36,226 nucleotides of DNA, from NCBI GenBank assembly GCA_023229435.1, contig JALNZF010000027.1:1-36226 (forward strand), read 5' to 3'. The stretch comes from Nitrospirota bacterium (GTDB taxonomy: Bacteria > Nitrospirota > UBA9217). Of the stretch, positions 1 to 8,008 are shown piece by piece; the stretch's first letter is position 1, and each line of letters opens with the position of its first letter. The translations under genes and the position numbers were made by a program. The notes beneath the pieces are model-generated. The model saw only the letters and a program-made list of their open reading frames with translations. It was not told where the DNA came from and made no database searches.

Positions 1-1030
1 ACTCGACATCCAGTCCCAAATCGTAGCAGGATCACCGTAAGGGGGAGTTGTCCCGTCCGGTCCTGTATACATGGGTGACGGTCCAAATACGGCGTTCGGA
101 ACCCATACATCCACCACATCTATGTCATTGCTGCCGCCCCAGTCAAAAAGCATGTGGGTGCCGAGCTGTCCCGATGCAACGGTAAAGGTGATCGGGGCGC
201 CCAATCCACAGCCGGGCTCCCCTGACAGACAGTCCGCGTAAACCGTGTAGGTGCCGGGGCCATAGATGGCCACATCATGCGCCGCCCACGGTACACCATA
301 GAACGGAGTTACGGAAGAGAGTGTCGCGTTGGAAACCTGGCCGGATGCCGCAACCGAGGTCATCTTGGTCCCGTTCCAGGTGAACACGACGTCATTCGTG
401 CCGCCGGTAGGGGGGTCGCCTAATGTTCCATCCATCATCGTGAAATTGTTGTTGGCAGTGCCTACTACATTAACGTTGAAGTTGGCATTGAACCCTAAGA
501 ACGGTCCGTCCACCATGCCATAGCCGTTAATGCCGTCGCCATCCCAGTCCTGTGACATGTAGCTCCAAACCGTAGCAGGATTCCCGAAGGGGGCAGTCGT
601 TCCGTCCGGTCCGGTAAACATGGGTGACGGTCCAAACACGGCGTTCGGTGACCAGATATCCACCACATCTATATCATTGCTGCCGCCCCAGTCAAAAAGC
701 ATGTGGGCGCCGAGCTGGCCCGATGCAACGGTAAAGGAAATCGGGGCGCCCGCTCCGCAGCCGGGGCTTCCCGCCGGGCAGTCCGCGTAAACCGTGTAGG
801 TGCCGGGGCCATAGATGGCCACATCATGCGCCGCCCACGGAACACCATAGAACGGAGTTACGGAAGAGAGTGTCGCATTCGAGACCTGGCCGGCTGCCGC
901 AACCGAGGTCATCTGCGTCCCGTCCCAGGTGAACACGACGTCATTGGTGCCGCCGGTAGGGGGGTCGCCTAATGTTCCATCCATCATCGTGAAATTGTTG
1001 TTTATAGAACTTACCGCAGCAAGGGCTTGT
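1..1030 (-). repeat. Intragenic tandem repeat, 549-bp period
   Basis: The same block recurs at a 549-bp offset (183 codons): for example GTCGCCTAATGTTCC begins at 415 and again at 964, and long stretches of both copies are identical. The period is an exact multiple of three, so the repeat adds whole protein modules. The second copy is cut by the window edge. Confidence 0.8.
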
Positions 1031-1095
1031 GACATGCCTATGCCGATACACAAAAGCACTGTGGCCAAAAAGATAAACCACTTCCTTTTATTCAT
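1..1095 (-). CDS. Secreted repeat protein, 5' part only (runs off the left edge)
   Basis: Open reading frame without a stop from an ATG at 1095 to base 1 (365 codons seen), so the C-terminus lies outside the window. ATG 1095 is chosen over the in-frame ATG at 1101 because the GGAG at 1105-1108 is 9 nt from it and only 3 nt from the other. The N-terminus (MNKRKW, then a hydrophobic stretch ending SQALA) is a typical Sec signal peptide. The mature part is two copies of a module of about 183 residues, with landmarks NNNFTMMDGT, GGTNDVVFTW, AHDVAIYGPGTYTVYADC, GAHMLFDWGG, IDVVD and MVDGPFLGFNANFNV. The same module occurs twice in each of the two large proteins at 25274-28999 and 31152-34781, but here no cysteine-rich CTDC repeats separate the copies in the visible part. 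The function of the module is unknown to me. Export is well supported; attachment to the surface is only a guess. Confidence 0.85.
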   Translation of the reverse strand, partial: MNKRKWFIFLATVLLCIGIGMSQALAAVSSINNNFTMMDGTLGDPPTGGTNDVVFTWDGTQMTSVAAAGQVSNATLSSVTPFYGVPWAAHDVAIYGPGTYTVYADCPAGSPGCGAGAPISFTVASGQLGAHMLFDWGGSNDIDVVDIWSPNAVFGPSPMFTGPDGTTAPFGNPATVWSYMSQDWDGDGINGYGMVDGPFLGFNANFNVNVVGTANNNFTMMDGTLGDPPTGGTNDVVFTWNGTKMTSVAASGQVSNATLSSVTPFYGVPWAAHDVAIYGPGTYTVYADCLSGEPGCGLGAPITFTVASGQLGTHMLFDWGGSNDIDVVDVWVPNAVFGPSPMYTGPDGTTPPYGDPATIWDWMSS

Positions 1096-1112
1096 GATCA
1101 TATTCTCCTAAG

Positions 1113-1352
1113 TTAAAGTAACTGCAAATTCAGGTCTGAATAATATCTGCTTCGGGGTTCTGCGTTGTTTCTCGGAGGTGCTCTTGACGAGCTGCTGCGG
1201 GAGAAAAATGCACTATAGCTCTTCCCCTGATCGTAGCAGTAGCACATGGGGTGATGCGATGACGATTGGAACAAGAAACAAAGAAGCATGTTAAAAAAAT
1301 ATCCCCAAAGGTGAAAGAACAGGTCTATATTGTTCTTTGAGGTATTACTCAC
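1113..1352 (-). CDS. Doubtful small ORF in the leader of the left-edge gene
   Basis: A 79-codon frame with a GTG start at 1352, preceded by AGGAGG (1357-1362) only 4 nt upstream. The encoded peptide has no recognisable domain and an unusual composition (runs of Ser, Arg, His). It ends about 10 bp before the SD of the downstream repeat-protein gene, so it could be a leader peptide. It could equally be chance: the AGGAGG may be an accidental site inside a long 5' UTR. I do not recognise it. Confidence 0.2.
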   Translation of the reverse strand: MSNTSKNNIDLFFHLWGYFFNMLLCFLFQSSSHHPMCYCYDQGKSYSAFFSRSSSSRAPPRNNAEPRSRYYSDLNLQLL

Positions 1353-1565
1353 GCGCCCTCCTTTCTTCCATAAAATAGATCAAGTATCTTCTATTGAGGC
1401 AAGAGCAACAAAACAACGGGTGTGGGGAAACGGAACTCCATTGTCGGCTGCACTACGACCTGCCTGAAAGTATTTTTTTAGTTGAACAATAGCTGCTCGG
1501 CCACCTTATTACGAAAGGAAACAACCTTGAACCGCTGAATCGCTTATAGAGTGAGGAGAATAACC

Positions 1566-1739
1566 ATGAAATCATTTTTTAACACCGCTAACAATGATTT
1601 TTTTCATTTTTCCTCACCGTTTAAGGAAATTGATAAACAAATTGAATGGTTACAATTGATCCCGGTCATGATGACCGTCCAATTAGTGCTACAATATAAT
1701 GCAACAACAATACCATTGTTGTATCATATTGTTAATTAA
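1566..1739 (+). CDS. Possible small protein, 57 aa
   Basis: ATG at 1566 is preceded by GAGGAG with 7-nt spacing, one of the better ribosome sites in the window. The peptide begins MKSFFNTANNDFFHFSSPF and has a mildly hydrophobic second half. It resembles no family I know. Base composition is strongly AT-rich like the surrounding gap, so codon use cannot support it. It is kept only because of the strong ribosome-binding site. Confidence 0.25.
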   Translation: MKSFFNTANNDFFHFSSPFKEIDKQIEWLQLIPVMMTVQLVLQYNATTIPLLYHIVN

Positions 1740-2613
1740 GTTATTTAAAATAATCGCATATAACAATGTTAGTTTTTTCGACTTTTACCTTCTTCTTATT
1801 AAATTTATAAATAATAATATTAACAATATGGTAGCAACAATAAATGACAATAAAACATCAGTATTAAGTATTCTATACGATTTTATGTAATATTTTCCGA
1901 CAGCCATCCGGATGTATCTCGTTTTAAAGATTATGTTAAGACAAAAGGGTTGAATTGACCCGTTTCCTAAAACGCACTACCAAACAAGAAAATAGCGTCC
2001 TGCGATAAATCTCTACTGAAATGAACCAGGTGCGAGCCCGTCCAAAAATGATTTATTACAAAAAGTTGCCTGTTGTTTATTACCGCCCAGTGCAATTACA
2101 ATAAATGTACTATTAAATTACAAGAGATGCTGTGAGACCATCCTGGAAGTCCGTTGTCAATTTGCATAGTAATAAAAAATATGCTGTTTCCTCGAGAGCT
2201 AAAAGCTGGCGTCAAACATCGATGCAGTCTTTACTCTTTTGATTATCATAATGAACATAGCTGATTGCGGAGCTAAAAATTAGCTTAATTAAATCGAATC
2301 GTCAAGAAAAAAAGATGTCTGAAGATAAAATAATTTTCCCCCAAAAGGAACATGAGGAAATACTTATAAATTTTAAAAGTAGTCAAACAGATGTTATTCT
2401 ATTTTTATATTATTATTTTCCCGAATTCCCCATTTCCCCCGTTTGTCCTTTATAATTTGAACCATCAATAATTGTTTTATGTCTCTTCCTGGCCAATTCG
2501 CTGAGCATTCCTTCACTATGGATATCACATGATTTTTTCATAACAAAAAGAATTGATATTGCAATTGATGCTCTGAGACCATTCGTTTGCATGCGCGGAG
2601 AAAGATAATTTTC
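1740..2613. other. AT-rich gene-free stretch
   Basis: No convincing gene on either strand. Short reading frames here lack ribosome sites and recognisable protein sequence. Visible structure: just upstream an AT-rich hairpin at 1704-1722 (ACAACAAT / ATTGTTGT around a 3-nt loop), and a small palindrome AGCTAA-AAA-TTAGCT near 2272-2286. The low G+C contrasts sharply with the coding DNA from 2650 onward. It may be decayed or acquired DNA. Confidence 0.5.
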
Positions 2614-2642
2614 TTGCAATCGTTCACGATTTCAGATATGAT
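2614..2642 (+). promoter_or_regulatory. Sigma-70-type promoter of the Hfq-like gene, leaderless arrangement
   Basis: TTGCAA (2614-2619), 17-bp spacer, TATGAT (2637-2642), then exactly 7 nt to the ATG at 2650. Transcription would start at or next to the A of the start codon. No Shine-Dalgarno precedes that ATG, and the upstream ATG at 2638 lies inside the -10 box, which argues against it as a start. Confidence 0.6.
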
Positions 2643-2649
2643 TTTTCCA

Positions 2650-3129
2650 ATGGAAGTAACGAAGGAAGAGTCAAGGCAAGCCATCGAACCGCAGTTCCTC
2701 TCGCAGGCCCAAGCAAACGGCATCAAACTCCATATCGGTCAGATGAACAAAACCGAACATGAAGGGATTATCCGCGACATCGGCCGCTACGAGATCAACC
2801 TTGAAGAGAACGGCAGGACCGTCACGATCCTGAAACAGGAGATGTCCTTTCTCACCGCTCCCCATCCCGTCATCATTGTTCCCGAGCCGCAACAGACATC
2901 CGGTCCGGCCGATCAGGCCCTCGTGGAACCTTCACCCGGCAAGCCGAATATTCAGCAGGAATTCCTCGACAAGGCCATAAAGGAGAACCAGCTCCTTACG
3001 CTGTATCTGATCAACGGACAGTGCATCAGGGCCCATATCGAGGCCTATGACAGCTTCACCATCCTGCTCAAAGAGGACGGCAAACAACACCTCTACTACA
3101 AACACTCGATCACCACGATCAATCGTTAG
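2650..3129 (+). CDS. Tandem Hfq/Sm-like RNA-binding protein (two modules)
   Basis: A 159-aa protein. Residues about 100-158 align along their whole length with Hfq: IQQEFLDKAIKEN corresponds to the N-terminal helix, LTLYLINGQ to the YLVNG strand, AYDSFTILLK to the FDQFVILLK strand, and YYKHSITTI to the YKHAIST signature. The basic Lys-His pair is kept, but the proximal-face Asp of E. coli Hfq is Gln here. Residues about 11-71 have the same pattern in degenerate form (PQFLSQAQANGI, HEGIIRDIGRYEINLEENG, ILKQEMSFL) and have lost the YKH signature. A Pro-rich linker (72-98) joins the two. Canonical Hfq is a single-module protein forming hexamers; two fused modules could give a three-subunit pseudo-hexamer or a mixed ring with the next gene's product. 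The start is set by the promoter geometry. A longer frame from TTG 2587 is unlikely because it spans the promoter. Confidence 0.8.
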   Translation: MEVTKEESRQAIEPQFLSQAQANGIKLHIGQMNKTEHEGIIRDIGRYEINLEENGRTVTILKQEMSFLTAPHPVIIVPEPQQTSGPADQALVEPSPGKPNIQQEFLDKAIKENQLLTLYLINGQCIRAHIEAYDSFTILLKEDGKQHLYYKHSITTINR

Positions 3130-3140
3130 AGGGATGGCTC

Positions 3141-3542
3141 ATGGAAACAAATCTCCTCGATAGAATGCTGGACACCTACCTGACCGGGCGTACATCCGTG
3201 ACGGTTACCCTCCGGAACAAGATCCGCGTTTCCGGAAGGATCAAGGCCTTTGACAGCTACGTCATCATCATGGACGGCCACAAACAGGAGATCCTGTACC
3301 GCCATGCGGTCACGTGCGTTTCCCCGCTTCCTCAGGAGGAGCACAAGCGCCAACCCGCGTCAAGCAGGCCCGCCCCCCCGGCAAAAACAGCTCCCCCAAG
3401 ACCCGAAAAGAGCGCCTCGCACCAACCCAGGCAAACGCAGCCTCAGCCTCAGGCGCTTTCCCCATCCGCGACCGAGAATCTCAACAACAGCATGAAGGAC
3501 GGACTGCTCAAGTGGATGCAGGAACAGAAGGCTGAAAAGTAG
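3141..3542 (+). CDS. Hfq/Sm-like protein with long disordered tail
   Basis: A 133-aa protein starting 11 bp after the previous stop, with GAGGGA 6 nt before the ATG. Residues about 4-62 are a second Hfq-like protein: NLLDRMLDTYL (helix), VTVTLRNKIRVSGRIKAFDS (strands 1-2), VIIMDG, and LYRHAVTCV in place of YKHAIST, so the basic-His pair survives as Arg-His. The YLVNG strand is diverged to TLRNK. Residues 63-133 are Pro/Gln/Ser-rich with basic residues and look disordered, ending in a predicted short helix (MKDGLLKWMQEQKAEK). Co-transcription with the tandem Hfq-like gene and with lnt one base downstream is very likely. Probable role: RNA binding, perhaps as partner of the upstream protein. 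Neither sequence is a typical housekeeping Hfq, so a canonical hfq may exist elsewhere in the genome. Confidence 0.75.
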   Translation: METNLLDRMLDTYLTGRTSVTVTLRNKIRVSGRIKAFDSYVIIMDGHKQEILYRHAVTCVSPLPQEEHKRQPASSRPAPPAKTAPPRPEKSASHQPRQTQPQPQALSPSATENLNNSMKDGLLKWMQEQKAEK

Positions 3543-3543
3543 C

Positions 3544-5121
3544 ATGAACTTCCGCTCCCTTGCGCTCGCCGCGTTCTCGGGCATTCTTCTTGCCGTTGCC
3601 TTCCCCGCGTTCGACCTCCATTTCCTTGCATGGATCGCCCTGTTGCCGTTGTTCTTCGCGCTCAAGGGACAGAGCGTCAAGAATGGCTTTTGGCTTGGCG
3701 GGATATCCGGGATCGCGTATTTCGTCGGTACGGTCTATTGGGTGACGAACTCCATGCACGTGTATGGAGGAATTCCGATCGTCCCCGCATCGCTCCTGAT
3801 GCTGCTCCTGAGCGCCTATCTTGCGCTCTATCCCGCGGTCTTCGGCGCCGCTGCCGTTCATATCAGGAAAAACCATCCATCGCTTTTTTTCATCGCCGCG
3901 CCCGCCCTCTGGACCGCGCTCGAACTCGCGCGCACCTACGCGTTCAGCGGCTTCCCCTGGTCGCTGCTCGGCTACTCGCAATATCTCGCGCTACCGGTTG
4001 TCCAGATAGCTGACATCACCGGCGTATACGGCGTCTCATTCCTGATCGTGCTGGTGAATGCCGCCCTCGCGGAATTCATCCTGGACAGAAAGAGCCGGTT
4101 CGGATTGATCGTTGTCCTGTTCGCGATGATGCTTGTTCTGGGCTATGGGTTCGTGAAATTACGAACACCGGCTCAACGGGCTGGTATAACAGTCTCGGTC
4201 GTGCAGGGGAATATCGCACAGGACAAGAAATGGGACTCCGCATTCCAGGGGGAAACGCTGGCGGAGTACAAGCAGCTCACCCGGGAGGCGCTCAAGGAGC
4301 AGCCGGATCTCGTGATCTGGCCGGAAACCGCCACGCCGTTCTACTTCAGCGGTGCGGCCCCCATGGACCAAGTCCTGACCGCGGACCTCGTTTCATTCGT
4401 GAAACAGAACCGGGTTTCGCTCCTCTTTGGCAGCCCGACCTATGAAGTAAAACCGAACAAGCGGATCATCGGCCGCAACTCCGCGTTCCTGCTTTCCGCT
4501 GATGGACGGGTTGAGGGGGCCTATCACAAGATACACCTCGTGCCGTTCGGCGAGTACGTGCCGCTCAGGAATGTCCTGTTCTTTGTCGGAAAGATGGTCC
4601 AGGCGATCGGAGACTTTCAGGCGGGCAACGAGTATACGGTGATGACGGTCCCTGTTCGTGGCAACGTTCCGCGTCCCGATGTAAAGGTGAGCACCGTCAT
4701 CTGCTATGAGATCATCTTTCCTGACCTGGTCAGGAGATTCGTAGACAAGGGAGCGAACGTGATCACCACAGTCACGAACGACGCGTGGTTCGGCAGGACC
4801 GCGGCCCCGTACCAGCACTTCTCCATGGCGGTCTTTCGTGCTGTCGAGAACCGCGTGCCGGTCGCGCGCGCGGCGAACACCGGTGTCTCGGGCTTCATCG
4901 ATGCGCAAGGTCATATCCTTGCCGCGTCGGGGATCTTCACCCGTGTGCACCTGACGCATACCCTCGTTCCCGGAGCTGAAAAAACCTTTTACACCCGCTT
5001 CGGCGACCTCTTCGCCTACGCCTGTGTGCTCGCGAGTTTGATCATGCTGGTGTGGACCCCGAAAAATCCAGTAACCCTCTTACCACGAAGACACACCCTG
5101 CACTCGCGTTACCACTCGTAA
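3544..5121 (+). CDS. lnt: Apolipoprotein N-acyltransferase
   Basis: Transfers the N-acyl chain to the amino-terminal Cys of apolipoproteins, the last step of lipoprotein maturation at the inner membrane. The 525 residues match the family length. The first about 200 residues form the membrane bundle and residues about 215-480 the nitrilase-like domain. The Glu-Lys-Cys triad is visible: E261 in VIWPETATP, K329 in HKIHLVPFGEYVP, C387 in STVICYEIIFPDL, followed by NDAWFG. The ATG lies one base after the stop of the Hfq-like gene, so translation is probably coupled. The last about 18 residues (after MLVWTPKNP) are encoded by sequence resembling the intergenic 'ACCACGAAGACAC' repeat type and are probably a non-conserved extension. 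Confidence 0.95.
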   Translation: MNFRSLALAAFSGILLAVAFPAFDLHFLAWIALLPLFFALKGQSVKNGFWLGGISGIAYFVGTVYWVTNSMHVYGGIPIVPASLLMLLLSAYLALYPAVFGAAAVHIRKNHPSLFFIAAPALWTALELARTYAFSGFPWSLLGYSQYLALPVVQIADITGVYGVSFLIVLVNAALAEFILDRKSRFGLIVVLFAMMLVLGYGFVKLRTPAQRAGITVSVVQGNIAQDKKWDSAFQGETLAEYKQLTREALKEQPDLVIWPETATPFYFSGAAPMDQVLTADLVSFVKQNRVSLLFGSPTYEVKPNKRIIGRNSAFLLSADGRVEGAYHKIHLVPFGEYVPLRNVLFFVGKMVQAIGDFQAGNEYTVMTVPVRGNVPRPDVKVSTVICYEIIFPDLVRRFVDKGANVITTVTNDAWFGRTAAPYQHFSMAVFRAVENRVPVARAANTGVSGFIDAQGHILAASGIFTRVHLTHTLVPGAEKTFYTRFGDLFAYACVLASLIMLVWTPKNPVTLLPRRHTLHSRYHS

Positions 5122-5157
5122 CCGCTGGGTGCAGGCAAAGGCACAAAAAATTCATAG

Positions 5158-5336
5158 CTACTCAGGTCGGTTGCGGAGCGTAGTCGCAATAAGAGCGCGC
5201 CTGCCGGATTCGGCGACAGTCCACCGAAAATCCAGGCGGCGCGGGCGAAGCGAAAGCGCCGCGAACGCTATTCGTGTCAGGAATAGCAATCATCCCGGCG
5301 CTCCTTGCGACAAAGCGAAGTAACTGACCTGAGTAG
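5158..5336. repeat. MITE-like element A with ACTCAGGT-type inverted ends
   Basis: A 179-bp stretch between the convergent genes lnt and recO, bounded by 30-bp imperfect inverted repeats. The first 11 bases of both ends are identical (CTACTCAGGTC), and the inner parts share GTT and GTCGC. No reading frame inside resembles a transposase. Two further elements with the same terminal motif occur at 6155-6337 and 9172-9382. The flank 5340-5385 contains degenerate 'GGAATTTGAGATTT' repeats. Confidence 0.65.
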
Positions 5337-5384
5337 TCACGAAATTGGGTATTGGGGATTTGGAATTTGAGATTTCCTTCGTGC

Positions 5385-6143
5385 TTAGTGACTGAGGGGT
5401 AAAACTTTCTTCAGAAACTCCGTTGACTTGAGCCGCTTGCCGAGGATGTGAAAGGTGTGCGCGGAGAATGCCTGGTCAAGCTCCTGCATGATCGCGGGAG
5501 AGGGTTTAAGCCTGCAAACCTTGTCCATGTCCATCCTGAGCACGTGATAATAGAACCCCACCGCGCCTTGGGAGAGCCGTATCTGCGGTTCGCCGGAAGA
5601 GACCATGCAATCCGGGCAGAGCATACCGCCCTTCATGACCAGAAAGATGATGTCCCCTTTCGGCCGGACACCGCAGGAAAGACAGTGATCGAGCTTGGGC
5701 TGGTAACCCAGCAGCGACAGGAACTTGATCTCGAATATCCGGAGCAGAAACAGCGGGTCCTCACCCTCGTCGAGAAGATGGAGAACATGGGAAAGGAGCA
5801 GAAAGGCCGGCGCATTGCGTTCGCCGAGCGGCGCCATCTCCCGTACCAGTTCGAGCATCACCGCGCCGACAGCGGCGCGGCCCAGATCGCAGCCGATGGA
5901 TGAATGCTGCTCGATGATGTCCGTGGATTCGATCCGCGCGAGCTCCTGGTGTTCGCGCTCGAAGAGATGCAGCCGTGATCGGGTAAAGGATTCGAGCCCC
6001 GCCCCGAAGCGGCGGAAGGACTTCCGCGCGTTCCTGGCAACGCCCTTCAGCATGCCGCGGTCGAGGGAAAAGAACGTGACGAGCTTGTCCGCCTCGCCCA
6101 GGTTCATGCTGCTGATGATGATCGCCTCGGTCTTGGATTTCAT
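5385..6143 (-). CDS. recO: DNA repair protein RecO
   Basis: RecF-pathway mediator that loads RecA on SSB-coated DNA. The OB-fold N-terminus is clear (KTEAIIISSMNLGEADKLVTFF, then LDRGMLKGVARNARKS), followed by the helical domain with a four-Cys zinc site (CLSCG and LCPDC). At 252 aa it matches the family. The ATG at 6143 is chosen over the GTG/ATG options upstream because the 16-residue extension (up to 6191) is encoded by the ACTCGGGT terminus and GAACCTGGAAC repeat of the adjacent mobile-like element and has no homology to RecO. Ribosome site weak (AGAG). Convergent with lnt. Confidence 0.93.
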   Translation of the reverse strand: MKSKTEAIIISSMNLGEADKLVTFFSLDRGMLKGVARNARKSFRRFGAGLESFTRSRLHLFEREHQELARIESTDIIEQHSSIGCDLGRAAVGAVMLELVREMAPLGERNAPAFLLLSHVLHLLDEGEDPLFLLRIFEIKFLSLLGYQPKLDHCLSCGVRPKGDIIFLVMKGGMLCPDCMVSSGEPQIRLSQGAVGFYYHVLRMDMDKVCRLKPSPAIMQELDQAFSAHTFHILGKRLKSTEFLKKVLPLSH

Positions 6144-6154
6144 AGGTCTCTGAT

Positions 6155-6337
6155 AACTACTCGGGTTCGAAGTTCCAGGTTCACGGTTCAAGGTTGGGAA
6201 GCAGTGAAAATCGAACGATCTGAAGAGTAGATATCGCTAAACGAATATCAAAAGGATGGATGATGGTTTCTTCCGATGTTGTTTAATCAGCCTAAACCAT
6301 CAGACCTTGAACCGTGAACCGGACAACCTGAGCAGTT
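6155..6337. repeat. MITE-like element B with ACTCAGGT-type inverted ends
   Basis: A 183-bp stretch filling the recO-dedA interval. The ends are imperfect inverted repeats of about 40 bp: AACTACTCGGGTT on the left, AACTGCTCAGGTT on the complement of the right, each followed after a few bases by GGTTCACGGTTCAAGGT. The right terminus overlaps the dedA stop codon (TAA supplied at the element boundary) and the left end lies 11 bp upstream of the recO start codon, so it may contribute to both 3' and 5' ends of these mRNAs. Confidence 0.6.
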
Positions 6338-6941
6338 ACTCTTTATTGTTCTTCCTCCGGTGGTTCCAGACATAGACCACCGCAATAGAGACACTCAGCA
6401 GAACGGCCCCGATGAGCGCCTGGTTCGAGTACTGCATGATAAGGTCCCGATTCGCGCCGATGAAATATCCGATGTACGAAAGCACCGTGACCCACAGCCC
6501 CGCTCCGAGCAGCGTGTAGAGAGAGAACTTCAGATGGTTCATGCCCGCCAGGCCCGCCGGGAGCGAGATCAGGTGCCGCACAACCGGCAGAAGCCTGCCG
6601 ATGAAGGTCGACACCTCGCCGTGGTCTTTGAAGAACCGCTCGACCTTCGCGAACTTCTCTTCCGTGATCCAGACATACTTCCCGTATTTCAAGATGAGCG
6701 GCCTGCCCAGATAGTGCGCCGCGTAGTAATTCGCGTAGGCGCCCAGGAGACTGCCAACGGTGCCGCAGAGGATCACGATCGCCATATTCATCTGTCCCTG
6801 CTGCGCCAGGTAGCCGGCCGGCGGCATGATCAGCTCGCTCGGGACCGGAATGACCGAGCTCTCCATGGCCATCAGAAGAAAGATGCCGGGATAGCCGAGC
6901 GCCCCGATGGTGTTCAGCAGCCAGGTGATCAGTTCATGCAT
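6336..6941 (-). CDS. DedA family membrane protein
   Basis: DedA/SNARE-associated (VTT-domain) inner-membrane protein of about 201 aa, a family linked to lipid scrambling, membrane homeostasis and proton-motive-force maintenance. Seen: the N-terminal re-entrant region ESSVIPVPSELIMPPAG, the motif GRLLPVVRHLISLPAGLAGM, and C-terminal membrane helices followed by a basic tail (NHRRKNNKE). The ATG at 6941 is chosen because GGGAG lies 7 nt upstream; the 26-residue extension to 7019 has no family match. Minus strand, downstream of era with about 130 bp between them. The specific substrate cannot be read from the sequence. Confidence 0.88.
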   Translation of the reverse strand: MHELITWLLNTIGALGYPGIFLLMAMESSVIPVPSELIMPPAGYLAQQGQMNMAIVILCGTVGSLLGAYANYYAAHYLGRPLILKYGKYVWITEEKFAKVERFFKDHGEVSTFIGRLLPVVRHLISLPAGLAGMNHLKFSLYTLLGAGLWVTVLSYIGYFIGANRDLIMQYSNQALIGAVLLSVSIAVVYVWNHRRKNNKE

Positions 6942-6967
6942 GTATATACTCCCGTTTAAACGGTAAT

Positions 6968-7060
6968 GGTAACGAAGCCCGTATCGTGATTCGGTTACGT
7001 TATTCTGGTTAAACCTCAAGACAATACCGACCTACGCCTCACGAAACGGGCATCGTAACC
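6968..7060. repeat. Small inverted repeat between era and dedA
   Basis: GGTAACGAAGCCCGT at 6968-6982 pairs with ACGGGCATCGTAACC at 7046-7060 (13 of 15 positions). A second GGTTACG copy lies between. No U-tract follows, so it does not look like a standard terminator. It could be a small palindromic element. Confidence 0.4.
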
Positions 7061-7069
7061 GTAACCGAT

Positions 7070-7972
7070 CTATTTCCCCTCTTGCAGTATCCCGAAGTTC
7101 TTCAGCATTCCCTCGTCCTCACGCCAGTCTTTCTTTACCTTCACGAAGAGCTTCAGAAAGACCTTGGTCCCGAGCAGTTTCTCGGCATCAAGACGGGCGA
7201 GCGTGCCGATCTGCTTCAGCATCGCCCCGCCCTTGCCGATCAGGATGCCCTTCTGCGAGTCGCGTTCCACATAGATGACGGCGGATATCCGCGTGATGTC
7301 CGGGTCTTCCTTCATTTCCTCGATGACCACCGCCGTGGAATAGGGGATCTCCTCTTTGGTGAGCTCGAAGATCTTCTCCCGGACAAGCTCGGACACAATG
7401 AATCGTTCCGGCTGGTCGGTAAGCTGGTCATCCGGGAAATAGTGCGGTCCCTGGGGCAAACGCTTCAGGACCGTCTCGACAAGACCGCCGAGGTCGTTCT
7501 TGAGCGCCGACACGGGGATGATCTCGGCAAAATTGTAGAGCTTGCTGTACTCCTGCATGAGCGGCAGAAGCGCGTCTTTTTTGATCAGGTCCACCTTGTT
7601 GATAAGGAGAAAGACCGGCGTCTTGACCTTCGACAGGGTCTCGATGATGAATTTGTCCCCGCCTCCGGGCTGCTCCGTGGCCTCGACGAGCATCAGGATC
7701 ACGTCCACTTCTTTGCAGGTCTGGAGCGCGGTCTTGACCATGACCTCGTTCATCTTGTGCATGGGTTTGTGGATGCCCGGTGTGTCCAGAAACACGATTT
7801 GCGCGCCCGGCTGGTTCACGATGCCGAGGATGCGGTTCCGGGTGGTCTGGGGTTTGCTCGAGATGATGGCGATCTTCTCGCCGAGAAGTGCGTTCAGGAG
7901 CGTGGATTTTCCGACATTCGGCCTGCCGATGATGGAGATGAAGCCGGATTTGAAATTTTCATGGTCGCTCAT
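7070..7972 (-). CDS. era: GTPase Era
   Basis: Ras-like GTPase that binds 16S rRNA and assists 30S ribosome maturation. All G motifs are present: GRPNVGKS (G1), SSKPQTTRNR (G2), DTPG (G3), NKVD (G4), SAL (G5), followed by a KH RNA-binding domain with GKGGAMLKQIG. About 300 aa, the usual length. The ATG at 7972 (MSDHENF) is preferred to a TTG at 8008 because the latter coincides with the -35 hexamer of a promoter whose -10 ends 7 nt before the ATG. There is no SD, so the mRNA is probably leaderless. Divergent from nadA. Confidence 0.96.
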   Translation of the reverse strand: MSDHENFKSGFISIIGRPNVGKSTLLNALLGEKIAIISSKPQTTRNRILGIVNQPGAQIVFLDTPGIHKPMHKMNEVMVKTALQTCKEVDVILMLVEATEQPGGGDKFIIETLSKVKTPVFLLINKVDLIKKDALLPLMQEYSKLYNFAEIIPVSALKNDLGGLVETVLKRLPQGPHYFPDDQLTDQPERFIVSELVREKIFELTKEEIPYSTAVVIEEMKEDPDITRISAVIYVERDSQKGILIGKGGAMLKQIGTLARLDAEKLLGTKVFLKLFVKVKKDWREDEGMLKNFGILQEGK

Positions 7973-7979
7973 GGAAGTA

Positions 7980-8008
7980 AGAATACCCCAAATCAGCGGC
8001 TCGCGCAA
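7980..8008 (-). promoter_or_regulatory. Promoter of era, leaderless arrangement
   Basis: On the minus strand TTGCGC (8008-8003), 17-bp spacer, TATTCT (7985-7980), then exactly 7 nt to ATG 7972. No Shine-Dalgarno sequence. Transcription is expected to start at the initiation codon. Confidence 0.5.

Noticed and set aside
6144..6191. 16-residue N-terminal extension of RecO
   Set aside because: Encoded by the end of the repeat element and its GAACCTGGAAC phrase; RecO proteins begin near MKSKTEAIII.
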